In this document: piece after piece, positions 1-8,713 of the stretch | How the letters are laid out: each line of letters opens with the position of its first letter | Numbering within the stretch: position 1 is the stretch's first letter | DNA from: Pseudomonadota bacterium | Lineage (GTDB): Bacteria; Pseudomonadota; Alphaproteobacteria; Rhizobiales; JAKPQE01 | DNA: 64,000 nucleotides | Direction of reading: 5' to 3' | Assembly: GCA_029572955.1 (NCBI GenBank) | Contig: JAKPQE010000085.1 | Span: 1 to 64,000 of the forward strand | The notes under the pieces: model-generated | Told to the model about the DNA's origin: nothing | The model's input: the letters and a program-made list of their open reading frames with translations, nothing else | Database searches by the model: none | Made by a program: the position numbers and the translations under genes

Positions 1-51
1 GCCGGGGCGCTGTTCCGGGGGTCGGAACACATCCCCAGGGAGAACCGGACC

Positions 52-687
52 ATGACCAGCGACATGCCGCGATCCGAAGCGACCACCGAGGAAGCGGTCG
101 CCGCGCCCGCCACCGGCCGGGCCGGCCCGACGGCAACCCAGATCGAGGCGATCCGCGCCCGCATTCACGAGACCCTCGGCAAGGTCGCCATCACCATGAT
201 GAGCCTGGCGCGCTATCGCCACCTGCCGCTCGTCGATCTGCAGTCGCTCGTCCTCGAGCCGCTGATGCGCGACCGGCTGGTCCTCGCCTCGGCCCGCGCC
301 GGCAAGGGCGAGGCGGGGCCGGACACCGTCGTCGGCATCGCTCTCTGGGCGAGCGTCTCGCCCGAGGTCGATGCCAGGATCCGCGAGCAGATCCGCGCCG
401 GTGTCTTCCCGGTCCGCCTGCAGCCGAACGAGTGGAACAGCGGCAATATCAACTGGCTGCTCGACGTGATCGCGCCGAACCGCAAGCTCGCCATGGCGGT
501 CGTCGCCAATCTGCGCCAGGTGGTGAAGGAGGGCGACATGCGCCTGCATCCTCTCGTCACCCGCCTCGTCGACCCGGAAGTTCTGAAGAAGATGGGTGCG
601 AAGCCGGCGACGGACGCCGACGGCGACCTTCCCGACACCGCATCGGACCACGAGACCGCGGACGAGGATCCGGCGTCGCTTCAGTAG
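52..687 (+). CDS. Toxin-activating lysine-acyltransferase (HlyC/RTX toxin acyltransferase family)
   Basis: ORF 211 aa; HlyC-like blocks 'ITMMSLARYRHLPLVDLQSLVLEPLM', 'GIALWASVSPEVDARI', 'LQPNEWNSGNINWLLDVIAP'. Confidence 0.85.
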   Translation: MTSDMPRSEATTEEAVAAPATGRAGPTATQIEAIRARIHETLGKVAITMMSLARYRHLPLVDLQSLVLEPLMRDRLVLASARAGKGEAGPDTVVGIALWASVSPEVDARIREQIRAGVFPVRLQPNEWNSGNINWLLDVIAPNRKLAMAVVANLRQVVKEGDMRLHPLVTRLVDPEVLKKMGAKPATDADGDLPDTASDHETADEDPASLQ

Positions 688-767
688 ACGCGGCAACCGG
701 GAATCCGGCACGGCGCCGTGTCGCCGGGCCGACCGGAGAGGTGCGGTTCCACTCGACCGCGGTCGCC

Positions 768-1742
768 TCAGAACCGGTAGCTCGCCTGTCCGACGACGCC
801 GTAGCGTTCGAGCGTGTTGGACGAATAGCCCATGCCGCGATAGGCCGGCAGCTGGGCGGCCGAGATCGCCACCGTGTCCTTGGTGCGCAGCCACCAGTAG
901 CGCCCGCCGAGGCCGACGCTGAACCGGTCGGTGACGGCATAGTTGAGGAAGGCCTCGGCCTCGACACCGTAGCCCTGGCGGCCCTTGTCCTCGAAGTTCG
1001 GAATCGCCCCGAGGCCGCTGCGCAGGTAGTGGCTGTCCTCGTTCTCGTAGTAGATGAACGGCACCGCCGCCGTTTCGGCGGCCAGCGACAGCTTTTTCGT
1101 CAGCTCGAACTCGGCCTCGAAGCCGACGCGCATCACGTGCCAGTAGACCGCGTTGCGGATCGCCTTCTCGCTGAACGGGATCACCGTCTCCCCCGGCGCG
1201 CCGCAGAAGGCGCCGCCGACCTCGTCGGCATTGCAGCTGACGCCGCGGGCGACATAGTCGTCGCGGATATACTGATAGCCGGCAAAAAGCCCTGCGCGGG
1301 TGCGGGCATCGGCCGTGTTGGCGAAGCGCCAGCCGGCGTCGAGCGTCAGATAGCCGATGGTGCGGGCATCGAGCGCCGAATAGGTATCGGAGAACTTGGT
1401 GCCGGAGGCGAAATAGTCCTCGTCGTCGAGCGAGCCCGAATTGGTGCGACCGATACCGAGCGTGCCCTTCAGGAACGTGTTGGTCGAGACGTCGTCGAGG
1501 CGGAAGAACAGCTCGGCGCTGTGCTGGTCGACATCGGCGAACTCGAGGCGCGAGACGTCGGTGCGGTCGACCTGCTCGAGTTCGACGAGGAAATTCGACT
1601 GGCTGTACCAGTAGCGCACGCCGATCGTCGAGCGCAGGGCGAAGTCCTGGAACGGATCGCGTCCCGCGTCCTGCGCGGCGAGCGGCGCCGGCGCGAGGAG
1701 CAACGCTCCGGCAAGGAGCAACGGACAACGCAACGCGGACAT
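768..1742 (-). CDS. Omptin-like / beta-barrel outer membrane protein
   Basis: ORF 768..1760; ATG at 1742 gives signal peptide 'MSALRCPLLLAGALLLAPAPLAAQ'; alternating aromatic/polar strands and C-terminal 'VVGQASYRF'. Confidence 0.7.
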   Translation of the reverse strand: MSALRCPLLLAGALLLAPAPLAAQDAGRDPFQDFALRSTIGVRYWYSQSNFLVELEQVDRTDVSRLEFADVDQHSAELFFRLDDVSTNTFLKGTLGIGRTNSGSLDDEDYFASGTKFSDTYSALDARTIGYLTLDAGWRFANTADARTRAGLFAGYQYIRDDYVARGVSCNADEVGGAFCGAPGETVIPFSEKAIRNAVYWHVMRVGFEAEFELTKKLSLAAETAAVPFIYYENEDSHYLRSGLGAIPNFEDKGRQGYGVEAEAFLNYAVTDRFSVGLGGRYWWLRTKDTVAISAAQLPAYRGMGYSSNTLERYGVVGQASYRF

Positions 1743-1776
1743 TCTCGGGAGCTCCGGCACAGGGGATCGTCGTCGC

Positions 1777-1799
1777 CATGGTTAACGATCATGGTTAAC
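1777..1799. promoter_or_regulatory. Candidate operator: 10-bp direct repeat CATGGTTAAC (1777-1786, 1790-1799) upstream of the OMP gene
   Basis: Exact repeat 'CATGGTTAAC gat CATGGTTAAC' 35 bp upstream of the ATG at 1742. Confidence 0.4.
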
Positions 1800-1960
1800 A
1801 TTCCCTTCGCGCCGGCTGCCGCGCGCCCGCCGATCCCTGGAAATCGGCGGCCACCGCCCCATCTTTTCGGCAGGTTGCGCCGCGGCTGATGCGTTCCCTT
1901 CGCCGCCGGCCTGTCCTAGACTTTCGCCGAACCTGCCAGATGATTCCTCGAAGTGAGACG

Positions 1961-2419
1961 ATGTTCGCCAGCCTGAAGAAGTTCATCTCGGAGATCGTTT
2001 CCGGCGCCGACGCGGATGTCGGCTACCGTCCCGACGACGAGCGCCTCGCCGCGGTCGCGCTGCTCGTGCACATGGCACGGATCGACGGCGTCGCCGACCC
2101 GGCCGAGGAGGAGCGCCTGCGGGCGATCGTGCGCGACCGCTTCGAGCTCGACGCCGAGGCCGCCGCCGCGCTCATCTCCGAGGCCGAGGTTCGCGATGCC
2201 GAGGCGGTCGATCTCTATCGCTTCACCAGCGTGCTGAAGGATCGCCTCGACGCGGCGGGTCGCGCCCGCGTGGTCGAAATGCTCTGGCAGATCGTCTATG
2301 CCGACGGCGAGGTGCACGAGTTCGAGGACAACATGGTCTGGCGCGTCGCCGAGCTGCTCGGCGTGTCGTCGCGCGAGCGCGTTCTCTTGCGCAAGAAGGT
2401 CGAAGAAGGCCGTGCCTGA
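1961..2419 (+). CDS. TerB-family (tellurite resistance TerB-like) protein
   Basis: 'ALLVHMARIDGVADPAEEERL ... ALISEAE ... LWQIVYADGEVHEFEDNMVWRVAELLGVS' typical of TerB; ATG at 1961 preferred over the ORF-track start. Confidence 0.85.
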   Translation: MFASLKKFISEIVSGADADVGYRPDDERLAAVALLVHMARIDGVADPAEEERLRAIVRDRFELDAEAAAALISEAEVRDAEAVDLYRFTSVLKDRLDAAGRARVVEMLWQIVYADGEVHEFEDNMVWRVAELLGVSSRERVLLRKKVEEGRA

Positions 2420-2446
2420 CCGGCACCGCCGCCAACGGAACCGCCG

Positions 2447-3226
2447 ATGCCGGGACGGCGCTTGGAACGAGACGTGACGCGGAAGGTTCTCATCATCCTC
2501 CACCAGGAGAACTCCTCGCCCGGCCGCGTCGGCCAGTGGCTGGAGGCGCACGGCTACGCCCTCGACATCCGCCGGCCGCGCTTCGGCGACAGGCTGCCCG
2601 CGACACTTGCCGACCATGCCGGCGCCGTGGTCTTCGGCGGACCGATGAGCGCCAACGATCGCGAACCCTACATGCGCCGCGAGACCGATTGGCTGAAGGT
2701 GCCGCTCGCCGAGGAAAAGCCCTTCCTCGGCATCTGCCTCGGCGCCCAGATGCTGGTGCGCCATCTCGGCGGCTTCGTCGAGCCGCGCGAGGATTGCTGC
2801 GTCGAGATCGGCTACTACCCGATCCGCCCGACCGCCGCCGGCCGCGCCCTGATGCCGGACTGGCCGAGCAAGGTCTATCAGTGGCATCGCGAGGGCTTCG
2901 ACCTGCCGAGGGGCGCGACCCTCCTTGCCGAGGGCGAACTCTTCCCGAACCAGGCCTTCCGCTATGGCCCGGCCGCCTACGGCATTCAGTTCCACCCGGA
3001 ACTGACGCTCGCCATGCTGCATCGCTGGACCGTCCGCGGCGCGCCGCGTATGCGCCAGCCCTGCGCCCAGAACCGCCGCGCCCATTTCGACGGCCGCGCC
3101 ATCTACGACGCGGCGTCGGTCGCCTGGCTCCACCGTTTCCTCGACCTGTGGATCGGCCACGGCCAGGTCGATGCCGCCGCACAGGACCGAGCGTGCGGGC
3201 TCAGCAGAGCGATGTCCGATTTTTAG
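2447..3226 (+). CDS. Class-I glutamine amidotransferase family protein
   Basis: 'FLGICLGAQMLVRHLGG' nucleophile elbow, 'GIQFHPELT'. Confidence 0.85.
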   Translation: MPGRRLERDVTRKVLIILHQENSSPGRVGQWLEAHGYALDIRRPRFGDRLPATLADHAGAVVFGGPMSANDREPYMRRETDWLKVPLAEEKPFLGICLGAQMLVRHLGGFVEPREDCCVEIGYYPIRPTAAGRALMPDWPSKVYQWHREGFDLPRGATLLAEGELFPNQAFRYGPAAYGIQFHPELTLAMLHRWTVRGAPRMRQPCAQNRRAHFDGRAIYDAASVAWLHRFLDLWIGHGQVDAAAQDRACGLSRAMSDF

Positions 3227-3243
3227 CCGAAAAACTAATTAAT

Positions 3244-3849
3244 CTATTTTGCCGGCGAATATTCGTCGCGATGCACTGCCAGCCGCGCCGACAACCCCGA
3301 CGTCATGGCCTGCATCAGGTCCGGCCGGCCGCGATCGAGACCGTAGACGAAGCCCGGAAAATCGAGCGGTTTCTGGATCGCCCAGATCTCCCCGTGCCGG
3401 TCCGGCGCGAGGATCTCGGCCGGATCGCCGACGGCGATCCAGCCGATCGGCACGGTGGCGCCCGGATCGAGGCGGCTGCGCAGATGGACGACGCCGTTGA
3501 TCCGCACCTCGGACCCCTTGCCGAGCCGGGCGCCGTGGAAGACCGCGGCGCCGGTCGCGACGAACACCTCGTCCTCGATCTCGGCCCCGACCACATGGGC
3601 GTTCGGTCCGACGAGGCAATGATCGCCGATCCGGCAGGGATGGCGCCCCGTCGCCCGGATCACCGCGTTCTCGAGCACGATCACGTTGCGCCCGATACTG
3701 ATGGCGCCGCCGGCCTCGGCGACGATCCGCGCGCCGTGCATGATGCGCGCACCGGCACCGATCGTCACGTCGCCGCTGACCGTCGCGTCCGCCGCGACGA
3801 AGGCCTCGGGATCGATCGTCGGGGTCTTGTCGCCATAGCAAAGGATCAT
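3244..3849 (-). CDS. Gamma carbonic anhydrase-like hexapeptide-repeat protein
   Basis: Left-handed beta-helix repeats 'ATVSGDVTIGAGARIMHGARI...IGRNVIVLENAVI'; start MILCYGD at 3849; 4-bp overlap with the upstream marR-type gene. Confidence 0.8.
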   Translation of the reverse strand: MILCYGDKTPTIDPEAFVAADATVSGDVTIGAGARIMHGARIVAEAGGAISIGRNVIVLENAVIRATGRHPCRIGDHCLVGPNAHVVGAEIEDEVFVATGAAVFHGARLGKGSEVRINGVVHLRSRLDPGATVPIGWIAVGDPAEILAPDRHGEIWAIQKPLDFPGFVYGLDRGRPDLMQAMTSGLSARLAVHRDEYSPAK

Positions 3850-4370
3850 CGGATTTCTCCTTCGGCCGCCTGCTCGATCTCGGCCGCCCGGCAGCCGATC
3901 GGGCAGACCTCGGGTCCGCAAAGCCGGTGTTCGCAGAGCCGGCAGGTCGTTCGCGCGAAGGCGCGCGAGGTCGTTGCCCCGGCGAGAATGCGGTCGAGCA
4001 TCCCCTCGAACGTCTGGCGTTCGTCCGGCGGCAGCGCCCCGAGCAGGGTGTCGAGCACCGCCAGCCGGCGCGCCTGCAGCCGCGCGACGCGCGCCCGGCC
4101 GGCCCGTGTCAGCACCAGCGGCGTCGTCCGCCCCTTCGGCGCGCCGCGCGCCAGCAGCCCCTGCCGCTCGAGCCCGTCGATGAGCCGCACCGCCGTCGGC
4201 TGCGAGATGTCGATGATCCGCGCGAGGCCGGTCGCCGTCAGCCCCGGCTTGAAATGCAGCATGGAAAGAGCCGCCGCGGCGCTCGGCGAAAGCCCTTCGA
4301 GGGCCTCCTCCGTCCGGTCGGCGATCATGGTGCCGAGGGCACCGAGCTTGTTCGCATCCAACATATGCAT
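3846..4370 (-). CDS. MarR-family transcriptional regulator with C-terminal Cys-rich tail
   Basis: wHTH 'GLTATGLARIIDISQPTAVRLIDGLERQGLLARG'; C-terminal 'CRLCEHRLCGPEVCPIGC'. Confidence 0.85.
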   Translation of the reverse strand: MHMLDANKLGALGTMIADRTEEALEGLSPSAAAALSMLHFKPGLTATGLARIIDISQPTAVRLIDGLERQGLLARGAPKGRTTPLVLTRAGRARVARLQARRLAVLDTLLGALPPDERQTFEGMLDRILAGATTSRAFARTTCRLCEHRLCGPEVCPIGCRAAEIEQAAEGEIR

Positions 4371-4381
4371 ATGCTATGCAT
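4365..4381. promoter_or_regulatory. Palindrome ATGCATA-TGC-TATGCAT overlapping the marR-type start codon (candidate autoregulatory operator)
   Basis: Perfect 7-bp inverted repeat, 3-nt spacer, overlapping ATG at 4370. Confidence 0.5.
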
Positions 4382-4700
4382 TTATTGGCGCCGGGTCAAT
4401 CCCCTCCGGGCACCGGCGCCCGGCCCGTCCGGCGCCGCATCGAGGTCCGCGAGCCGCATCGCCCGCTTCGCGGGGCTCGTTCCGAACAGCGCCGGCTCAC
4501 CTTTCGCAATCTGCGACGAGGTCTTGCAGAATGCGACGCAGGTATCGTAAATGGCCCGTTAACAGCATCCAGATATTGGGAAATTCCAAACAACGACCAC
4601 AGCATGCGGTAGGCTGCGGGCGCGTTCGCAATTGGCAAGCGGCTTGCGTTTCCCCTTGTTGCTGATGTCAGGGTTTTGCGTCTTCAGCAGGTTCCGATAA

Positions 4701-4750
4701 CGGAGGACGAACGGTGCGCCGGGAAGCGCGCGGGTCTCGTCCTCCGTTTT
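4701..4750. terminator. Stem CGGAGGACGA...TCGTCCTCCG followed on + strand by TTTTCTTTT
   Basis: 10-bp inverted repeat 4701-4710/4737-4746, just beyond the end of the minus-strand FAD oxidase gene. Confidence 0.45.
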
Positions 4751-4764
4751 CTTTTGCCGGCCGA

Positions 4765-6075
4765 TCAGCCGATATGGACGCCGGTCCGCGCCGCGACGAG
4801 ATGGGTGAGCGCCGCCCCCGCCTCGTAGTAATGCGCCTTGAGGCGGGCGAATGCCTCGCGCCCGAGCGGTCCCGGCGGCACCGGAAACGCCGCCTCGTCC
4901 CCGCCGATCGCCCACTCCGCCGCCGCCTTGCCGAACACCGTGCCCGGCGAGATGCCGCGTCCGCTGTAGCCGAAGAGCGCCACCGCCCCCGGCCCGAGCC
5001 GCGCGACTTTCGGCATGTGGTCGGCAGGCATGGCGATCCGCCCGAACCAGGCATGGCCGAAGCGGCTGCCGGCGAGGGCGGGAAAGAGCGCTGCGAGCTT
5101 GCGCGCCGCCCAGGCGCGGTGCGCCGCTTCGCCCACCCCGGCGAGCGCGCCGATCGCCCCGATGATCAGCCGCCCCGCCGCGTCGCGCCGGAACGACGTC
5201 ATCACCATCGCCGTGTCCCAGCAGCCCTCGCCGCCGGCAAGGATCGACCCGCCGAGACCCGGCGGCAGCGGCTCGGTGGCGAGCTGGAAATAGTTGAGCG
5301 TCGTGAAGGCCGGATGCGGATCGGCCGGCTCGCTGCGATAGGCATTGGTCGCAACGATCATCCGCCCGGCCGAGACCGTGCCGCCCGGTGTCTCGATGCG
5401 CCAGCGCCCGCCATCGTGGCGCCAGCCGCGCACCGGCGTCTCTTCGTGAATGACGGCGCCGGCGGCGATCGCCGCGCGGGCAACGCCCCGGGCATAGCCG
5501 AGCGGCTGGATCGTCCCGGCCCGGCGATCGAGCAGCGCGCCGCGATAGGCCCGCGTGCCGGTGCGCCGCCGCGTCTCGGCGGCATCGAGCAGCTCGACCG
5601 GCGCGCCCCGCGCCTGCTGCTGCGAAAGGCGCTTCTCGAGATCCTCGAGGCCGGCCGCGCTGTGGGCGAGATGCAGCGTCCCCGCCCGCCGTGCCTCGCA
5701 GGCGATGCCGTGCCGCTCGATGAGATCGAAGACGAGGGCCGGCCCGGCGGCGAGGATCGCATTGAGGCGCCGGCCGGTCTCGGCGCCGAGCACGGCCTCG
5801 ACCTCGTCCGGCGGCGTCCACAGGCCGGCATTGACGAGGCCGACATTGCGGCCCGAGCCGCCATGGCCGATCGCCGCCGCCTCGAGGAGGCGGACCTTCG
5901 CGCCGCCTTCGGCGAGCCGCAGCGCCGCCGAGAGCCCGGCATAGCCGCCGCCGATGACGGCGACGTCCGCCTCGACGTCGCCCTCGAGCGGCGACGCCTC
6001 GATCGGCGCACCGCCGGTCGCCCGCCACAGATTGTCGTCCGATTGCGGCCTTGCCGCGCCATGCCCGGTTGCCAT
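4765..6075 (-). CDS. FAD-dependent oxidoreductase, DAO family (gamma-glutamylputrescine oxidase / L-pipecolate oxidase AmaA-like)
   Basis: 'ADVAVIGGGYAGLSAALRLAEGG', 'GHGGSGRNVGLVNAG', C-terminal 'FGYSGRGISPGTVFGKAAAEW'. Confidence 0.85.
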   Translation of the reverse strand: MATGHGAARPQSDDNLWRATGGAPIEASPLEGDVEADVAVIGGGYAGLSAALRLAEGGAKVRLLEAAAIGHGGSGRNVGLVNAGLWTPPDEVEAVLGAETGRRLNAILAAGPALVFDLIERHGIACEARRAGTLHLAHSAAGLEDLEKRLSQQQARGAPVELLDAAETRRRTGTRAYRGALLDRRAGTIQPLGYARGVARAAIAAGAVIHEETPVRGWRHDGGRWRIETPGGTVSAGRMIVATNAYRSEPADPHPAFTTLNYFQLATEPLPPGLGGSILAGGEGCWDTAMVMTSFRRDAAGRLIIGAIGALAGVGEAAHRAWAARKLAALFPALAGSRFGHAWFGRIAMPADHMPKVARLGPGAVALFGYSGRGISPGTVFGKAAAEWAIGGDEAAFPVPPGPLGREAFARLKAHYYEAGAALTHLVAARTGVHIG

Positions 6076-6102
6076 GACCGGCTGCTCCCTGCCCGAGCGC
6101 CC

Positions 6103-7602
6103 TCAGATTTCGAACTTGATGCCCTGGGCGAGCGGCAACGCCCGGGAATAGTTCACCGTGTTGGTCTGGCGCCGCATATAGGCCTTCCAGGCGTCGGAGC
6201 CGGATTCGCGGCCGCCGCCCGTTTCCTTCTCGCCGCCGAAGGCGCCGCCGATCTCGGCGCCGGACGGGCCGATATTGACGTTGGCGATGCCGCAGTCAGA
6301 ACCGGTCGCCGAGACGAACTCCTCGGTCTCGCGCACATCGGTGGAAAAGATCGAGGACGACAGGCCCTGCGGCACGCCATTCTGGATGGCGATCGCCTGA
6401 TCGATCGTCTCGTAGCGCATCACATAGAGGATCGGCGCGAAGGTCTCCTCGCAGACGACGGCGCTCTGCTTCGGCATCTCGGCGATCGCCGGATGCACAT
6501 AGGCCCCGCTCGGGAACCGGTTGCCGAGCGCCCGGCCGCCGCCATGCACCGTGCCGCCCTCGGCCCGCGCCCGTTCCAGCGCCCGCTCCATGCCAACCGC
6601 CGCCGCCTCGTCGACGAGCGGGCCGACGAGCGTTCCGGGCTGCAGCGGATCGCCGATCGGCAGGCCGTCATAGACTGCTTTGAGGCGCGGCAGCAGCTTG
6701 TGATAGACGTCCTTGTGAACGATGAGCCGGCGAAGCGTCGTGCAGCGCTGGCCCGCCGTGCCGACCGCGGCAAAGACGATCGCCCGGAGCGCCATGTCGA
6801 GATCGGCCGTCGGCGCGACGATCATCGCGTTGTTGCCGCCGAGTTCGAGGATCGAGCGGCCGAACCGGGCCGCGACCGCCGCGCCGACGGTGCGGCCCAT
6901 GCGGGTCGAGCCGGTCGCCGAGACGATCGCGACGTCCGGGCTTTCGGTCAGCGCCGCGCCGACGTCGCGCCCGCCGATCACCACCTGGATGAGGCCGTCC
7001 GGCGCCTCGCCGAAGCGGGCGAGCGCCCGCTCGCAGATCTTCAGGGTCGCCAGCGCCGTCAGCGGCGTCTTTTCCGACGGCTTCCAGATGATCGGGTCGC
7101 CGCAGACGAGGGCGAGCGCGGCGTTCCAGCTCCACACCGCGACCGGGAAGTTGAAGGCCGAGATGATCGCGCATACGCCCATCGGGTGCCAGGTCTCGCG
7201 CATCGCGTGACCCGGCCGTTCCGAGGCGATGGTGAGGCCGTAGAGCTGGCGCGACAGACCGACCGCGAAATCGCAGATGTCGATCATCTCCTGCACCTCG
7301 CCGAGGCCCTCCTGCAGGATCTTGCCGGCCTCGAGGGTGACGAGGCGGCCGAGGTCCTCCTTGGCGGCCCGCAGCTCCTCGCCGATGAGACGCACGAGTT
7401 CGCCGCGGCGCGGCGCCGGCACCCGGCGCCAGGCCTCGAAGGCCGCTTTCGACCTGGCGATCGTCGCGGTGACATCGGCTGGCGTCGACGACTTCACCCG
7501 GGCGATCTCGGAACCGTCGACCGGCGTGGTGACGACGAGATCGCCGCCCGTCAACTCGGCGCTCGCAAGGCCCGCGGCAGAGAGAATTTCACGATGGGGC
7601 AT
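6103..7602 (-). CDS. Aldehyde dehydrogenase, ALDH7 / L-piperidine-6-carboxylate dehydrogenase (AmaB)-like
   Basis: 'SAFNFPVAVWSWNAALALVCGDPIIWKPSEKTPLTA', 'ELGGNNAMIV', 'GTAGQRCTTLRRLIVH', 'GSDCGIANVNIGPSGAEIGGAFGGEKETGGGRESGSDAWKAYMRRQTNT'. Confidence 0.9.
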   Translation of the reverse strand: MPHREILSAAGLASAELTGGDLVVTTPVDGSEIARVKSSTPADVTATIARSKAAFEAWRRVPAPRRGELVRLIGEELRAAKEDLGRLVTLEAGKILQEGLGEVQEMIDICDFAVGLSRQLYGLTIASERPGHAMRETWHPMGVCAIISAFNFPVAVWSWNAALALVCGDPIIWKPSEKTPLTALATLKICERALARFGEAPDGLIQVVIGGRDVGAALTESPDVAIVSATGSTRMGRTVGAAVAARFGRSILELGGNNAMIVAPTADLDMALRAIVFAAVGTAGQRCTTLRRLIVHKDVYHKLLPRLKAVYDGLPIGDPLQPGTLVGPLVDEAAAVGMERALERARAEGGTVHGGGRALGNRFPSGAYVHPAIAEMPKQSAVVCEETFAPILYVMRYETIDQAIAIQNGVPQGLSSSIFSTDVRETEEFVSATGSDCGIANVNIGPSGAEIGGAFGGEKETGGGRESGSDAWKAYMRRQTNTVNYSRALPLAQGIKFEI

Positions 7603-7672
7603 CGATCTTCATCCCGTGTTGTCGACGGCCGGATGGCCGCGATTGAAATCGTCCGGCGACTTGCCGGTACCC

Positions 7673-8713
7673 TCAGGCAACGAGCCCGCGCTGGGTCTCG
7701 ATCCCCATCGAGACGACCAGCGGATCGGCCGCCTGACGGGTGAGGAAATCGGCCTTCGAGGCGAGCCCGCGCCAGTGACAGGCGATGAGGCTCTGGGCGA
7801 CCGCCCCGCCGAGCGTCGTTCCAGGTCCGGTGACGACGACGAGGTCGGGCGCGAACTCGCGGACCGCCGTCGCGATCGCACCGGTGAAATCATAGGGCCC
7901 GACGACCTGCCTGCCGAGGGTGTAGTCGTAAAGCGCGTCGGCCCGGCTCACCCCCGGCCACCAGATCGCGCCCGCTCCGTCGATCATCGCGATCGCCGGG
8001 GCGCCGAAAAGATCGCGTCCGAGCCGCGCCCGGCCGGCGGCGGCGACGCCGTCGAGCAGCGGCGTGTGAAAGGCGGCGTGATTGGCAAGGCGCATCGGAA
8101 ACCGCTCGTCGTGGCGCGGCAGCCGCGGCTCGATCGCCGCGATCGCCGCATTCGTCCCGGCAAGGACGAGCATGCCGCCGAGTTCGATCGAGACGAAAAG
8201 CGCCTCGCCCGGCGCCGCGCCGATCTCGGCGACGAGCCCGAGGATTTCGGTTCGAAGGCCGGGAATCTCGCGCCACTCCTCGTCGACGAGCGAGGCGACG
8301 ATCTGGCCGCCGATCAACGTCTCCTGCATCAGGCCGCCCATGGTGTCGACGACCTCGAGCGCGCCGATCGGCGCGAGCGCGCCGCCGCAGGCGAGCGCCG
8401 TATACCAGCCCATGGAGTTGCCGGTGACGGCGACAATCTCGATCCGCGACCGGTCGATGGCGAGGAAATCGGCATAGGACGAAGCGTAGATCAGCGGCGA
8501 GGCGACATCGCCCCGGCTGTAGGTCGCAACCGAGAAGCTCGCCGCGCCGTCGAGTGCGCTGATCGCCGGCCGGCCGAGGCCGAGGCGGAAGGCATCCGCC
8601 GCAGCGACGAACCCGGCGGCCCCGCCGCCATTGCGCTTCAGATAGCCGAGCTCGGCCTTGTTGTAGGTGCCGCGTCCCGGGCAGACGACGAGCGCCGTCT
8701 TCTTGTCGCTCAT
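7673..8713 (-). CDS. Malonyl/acyl-transferase (FabD/MCAT-fold)-like protein
   Basis: 'VAVTGNSMGWYTALACGG' (GxSxG elbow), 'NHAAFHTPLLDGV' (catalytic His region), 'VTGPGTTLGG'; start ATG 8713 overlaps the upstream stop by 4 bp. Confidence 0.7.
   Translation of the reverse strand: MSDKKTALVVCPGRGTYNKAELGYLKRNGGGAAGFVAAADAFRLGLGRPAISALDGAASFSVATYSRGDVASPLIYASSYADFLAIDRSRIEIVAVTGNSMGWYTALACGGALAPIGALEVVDTMGGLMQETLIGGQIVASLVDEEWREIPGLRTEILGLVAEIGAAPGEALFVSIELGGMLVLAGTNAAIAAIEPRLPRHDERFPMRLANHAAFHTPLLDGVAAAGRARLGRDLFGAPAIAMIDGAGAIWWPGVSRADALYDYTLGRQVVGPYDFTGAIATAVREFAPDLVVVTGPGTTLGGAVAQSLIACHWRGLASKADFLTRQAADPLVVSMGIETQRGLVA

Noticed and set aside
1781-1798. CtrA binding site (TTAA-N7-TTAA)
   Set aside because: The two TTAA cores are separated by 9 nt, not 7; kept only as an unassigned direct repeat.
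432-1889. 485-aa plus ORF overlapping the HlyC-like and OMP genes
   Set aside because: Overlaps two supported genes in other frames/strands; composition is typical of GC-rich shadow ORFs.
4714-7743. 1,009-aa plus-strand ORF and other large plus ORFs at 2536-4665, 7277-9106 and 8881-11010
   Set aside because: Arg/Ala-rich antisense translations of well-supported minus-strand genes or out-of-frame shadows; no recognisable motifs.
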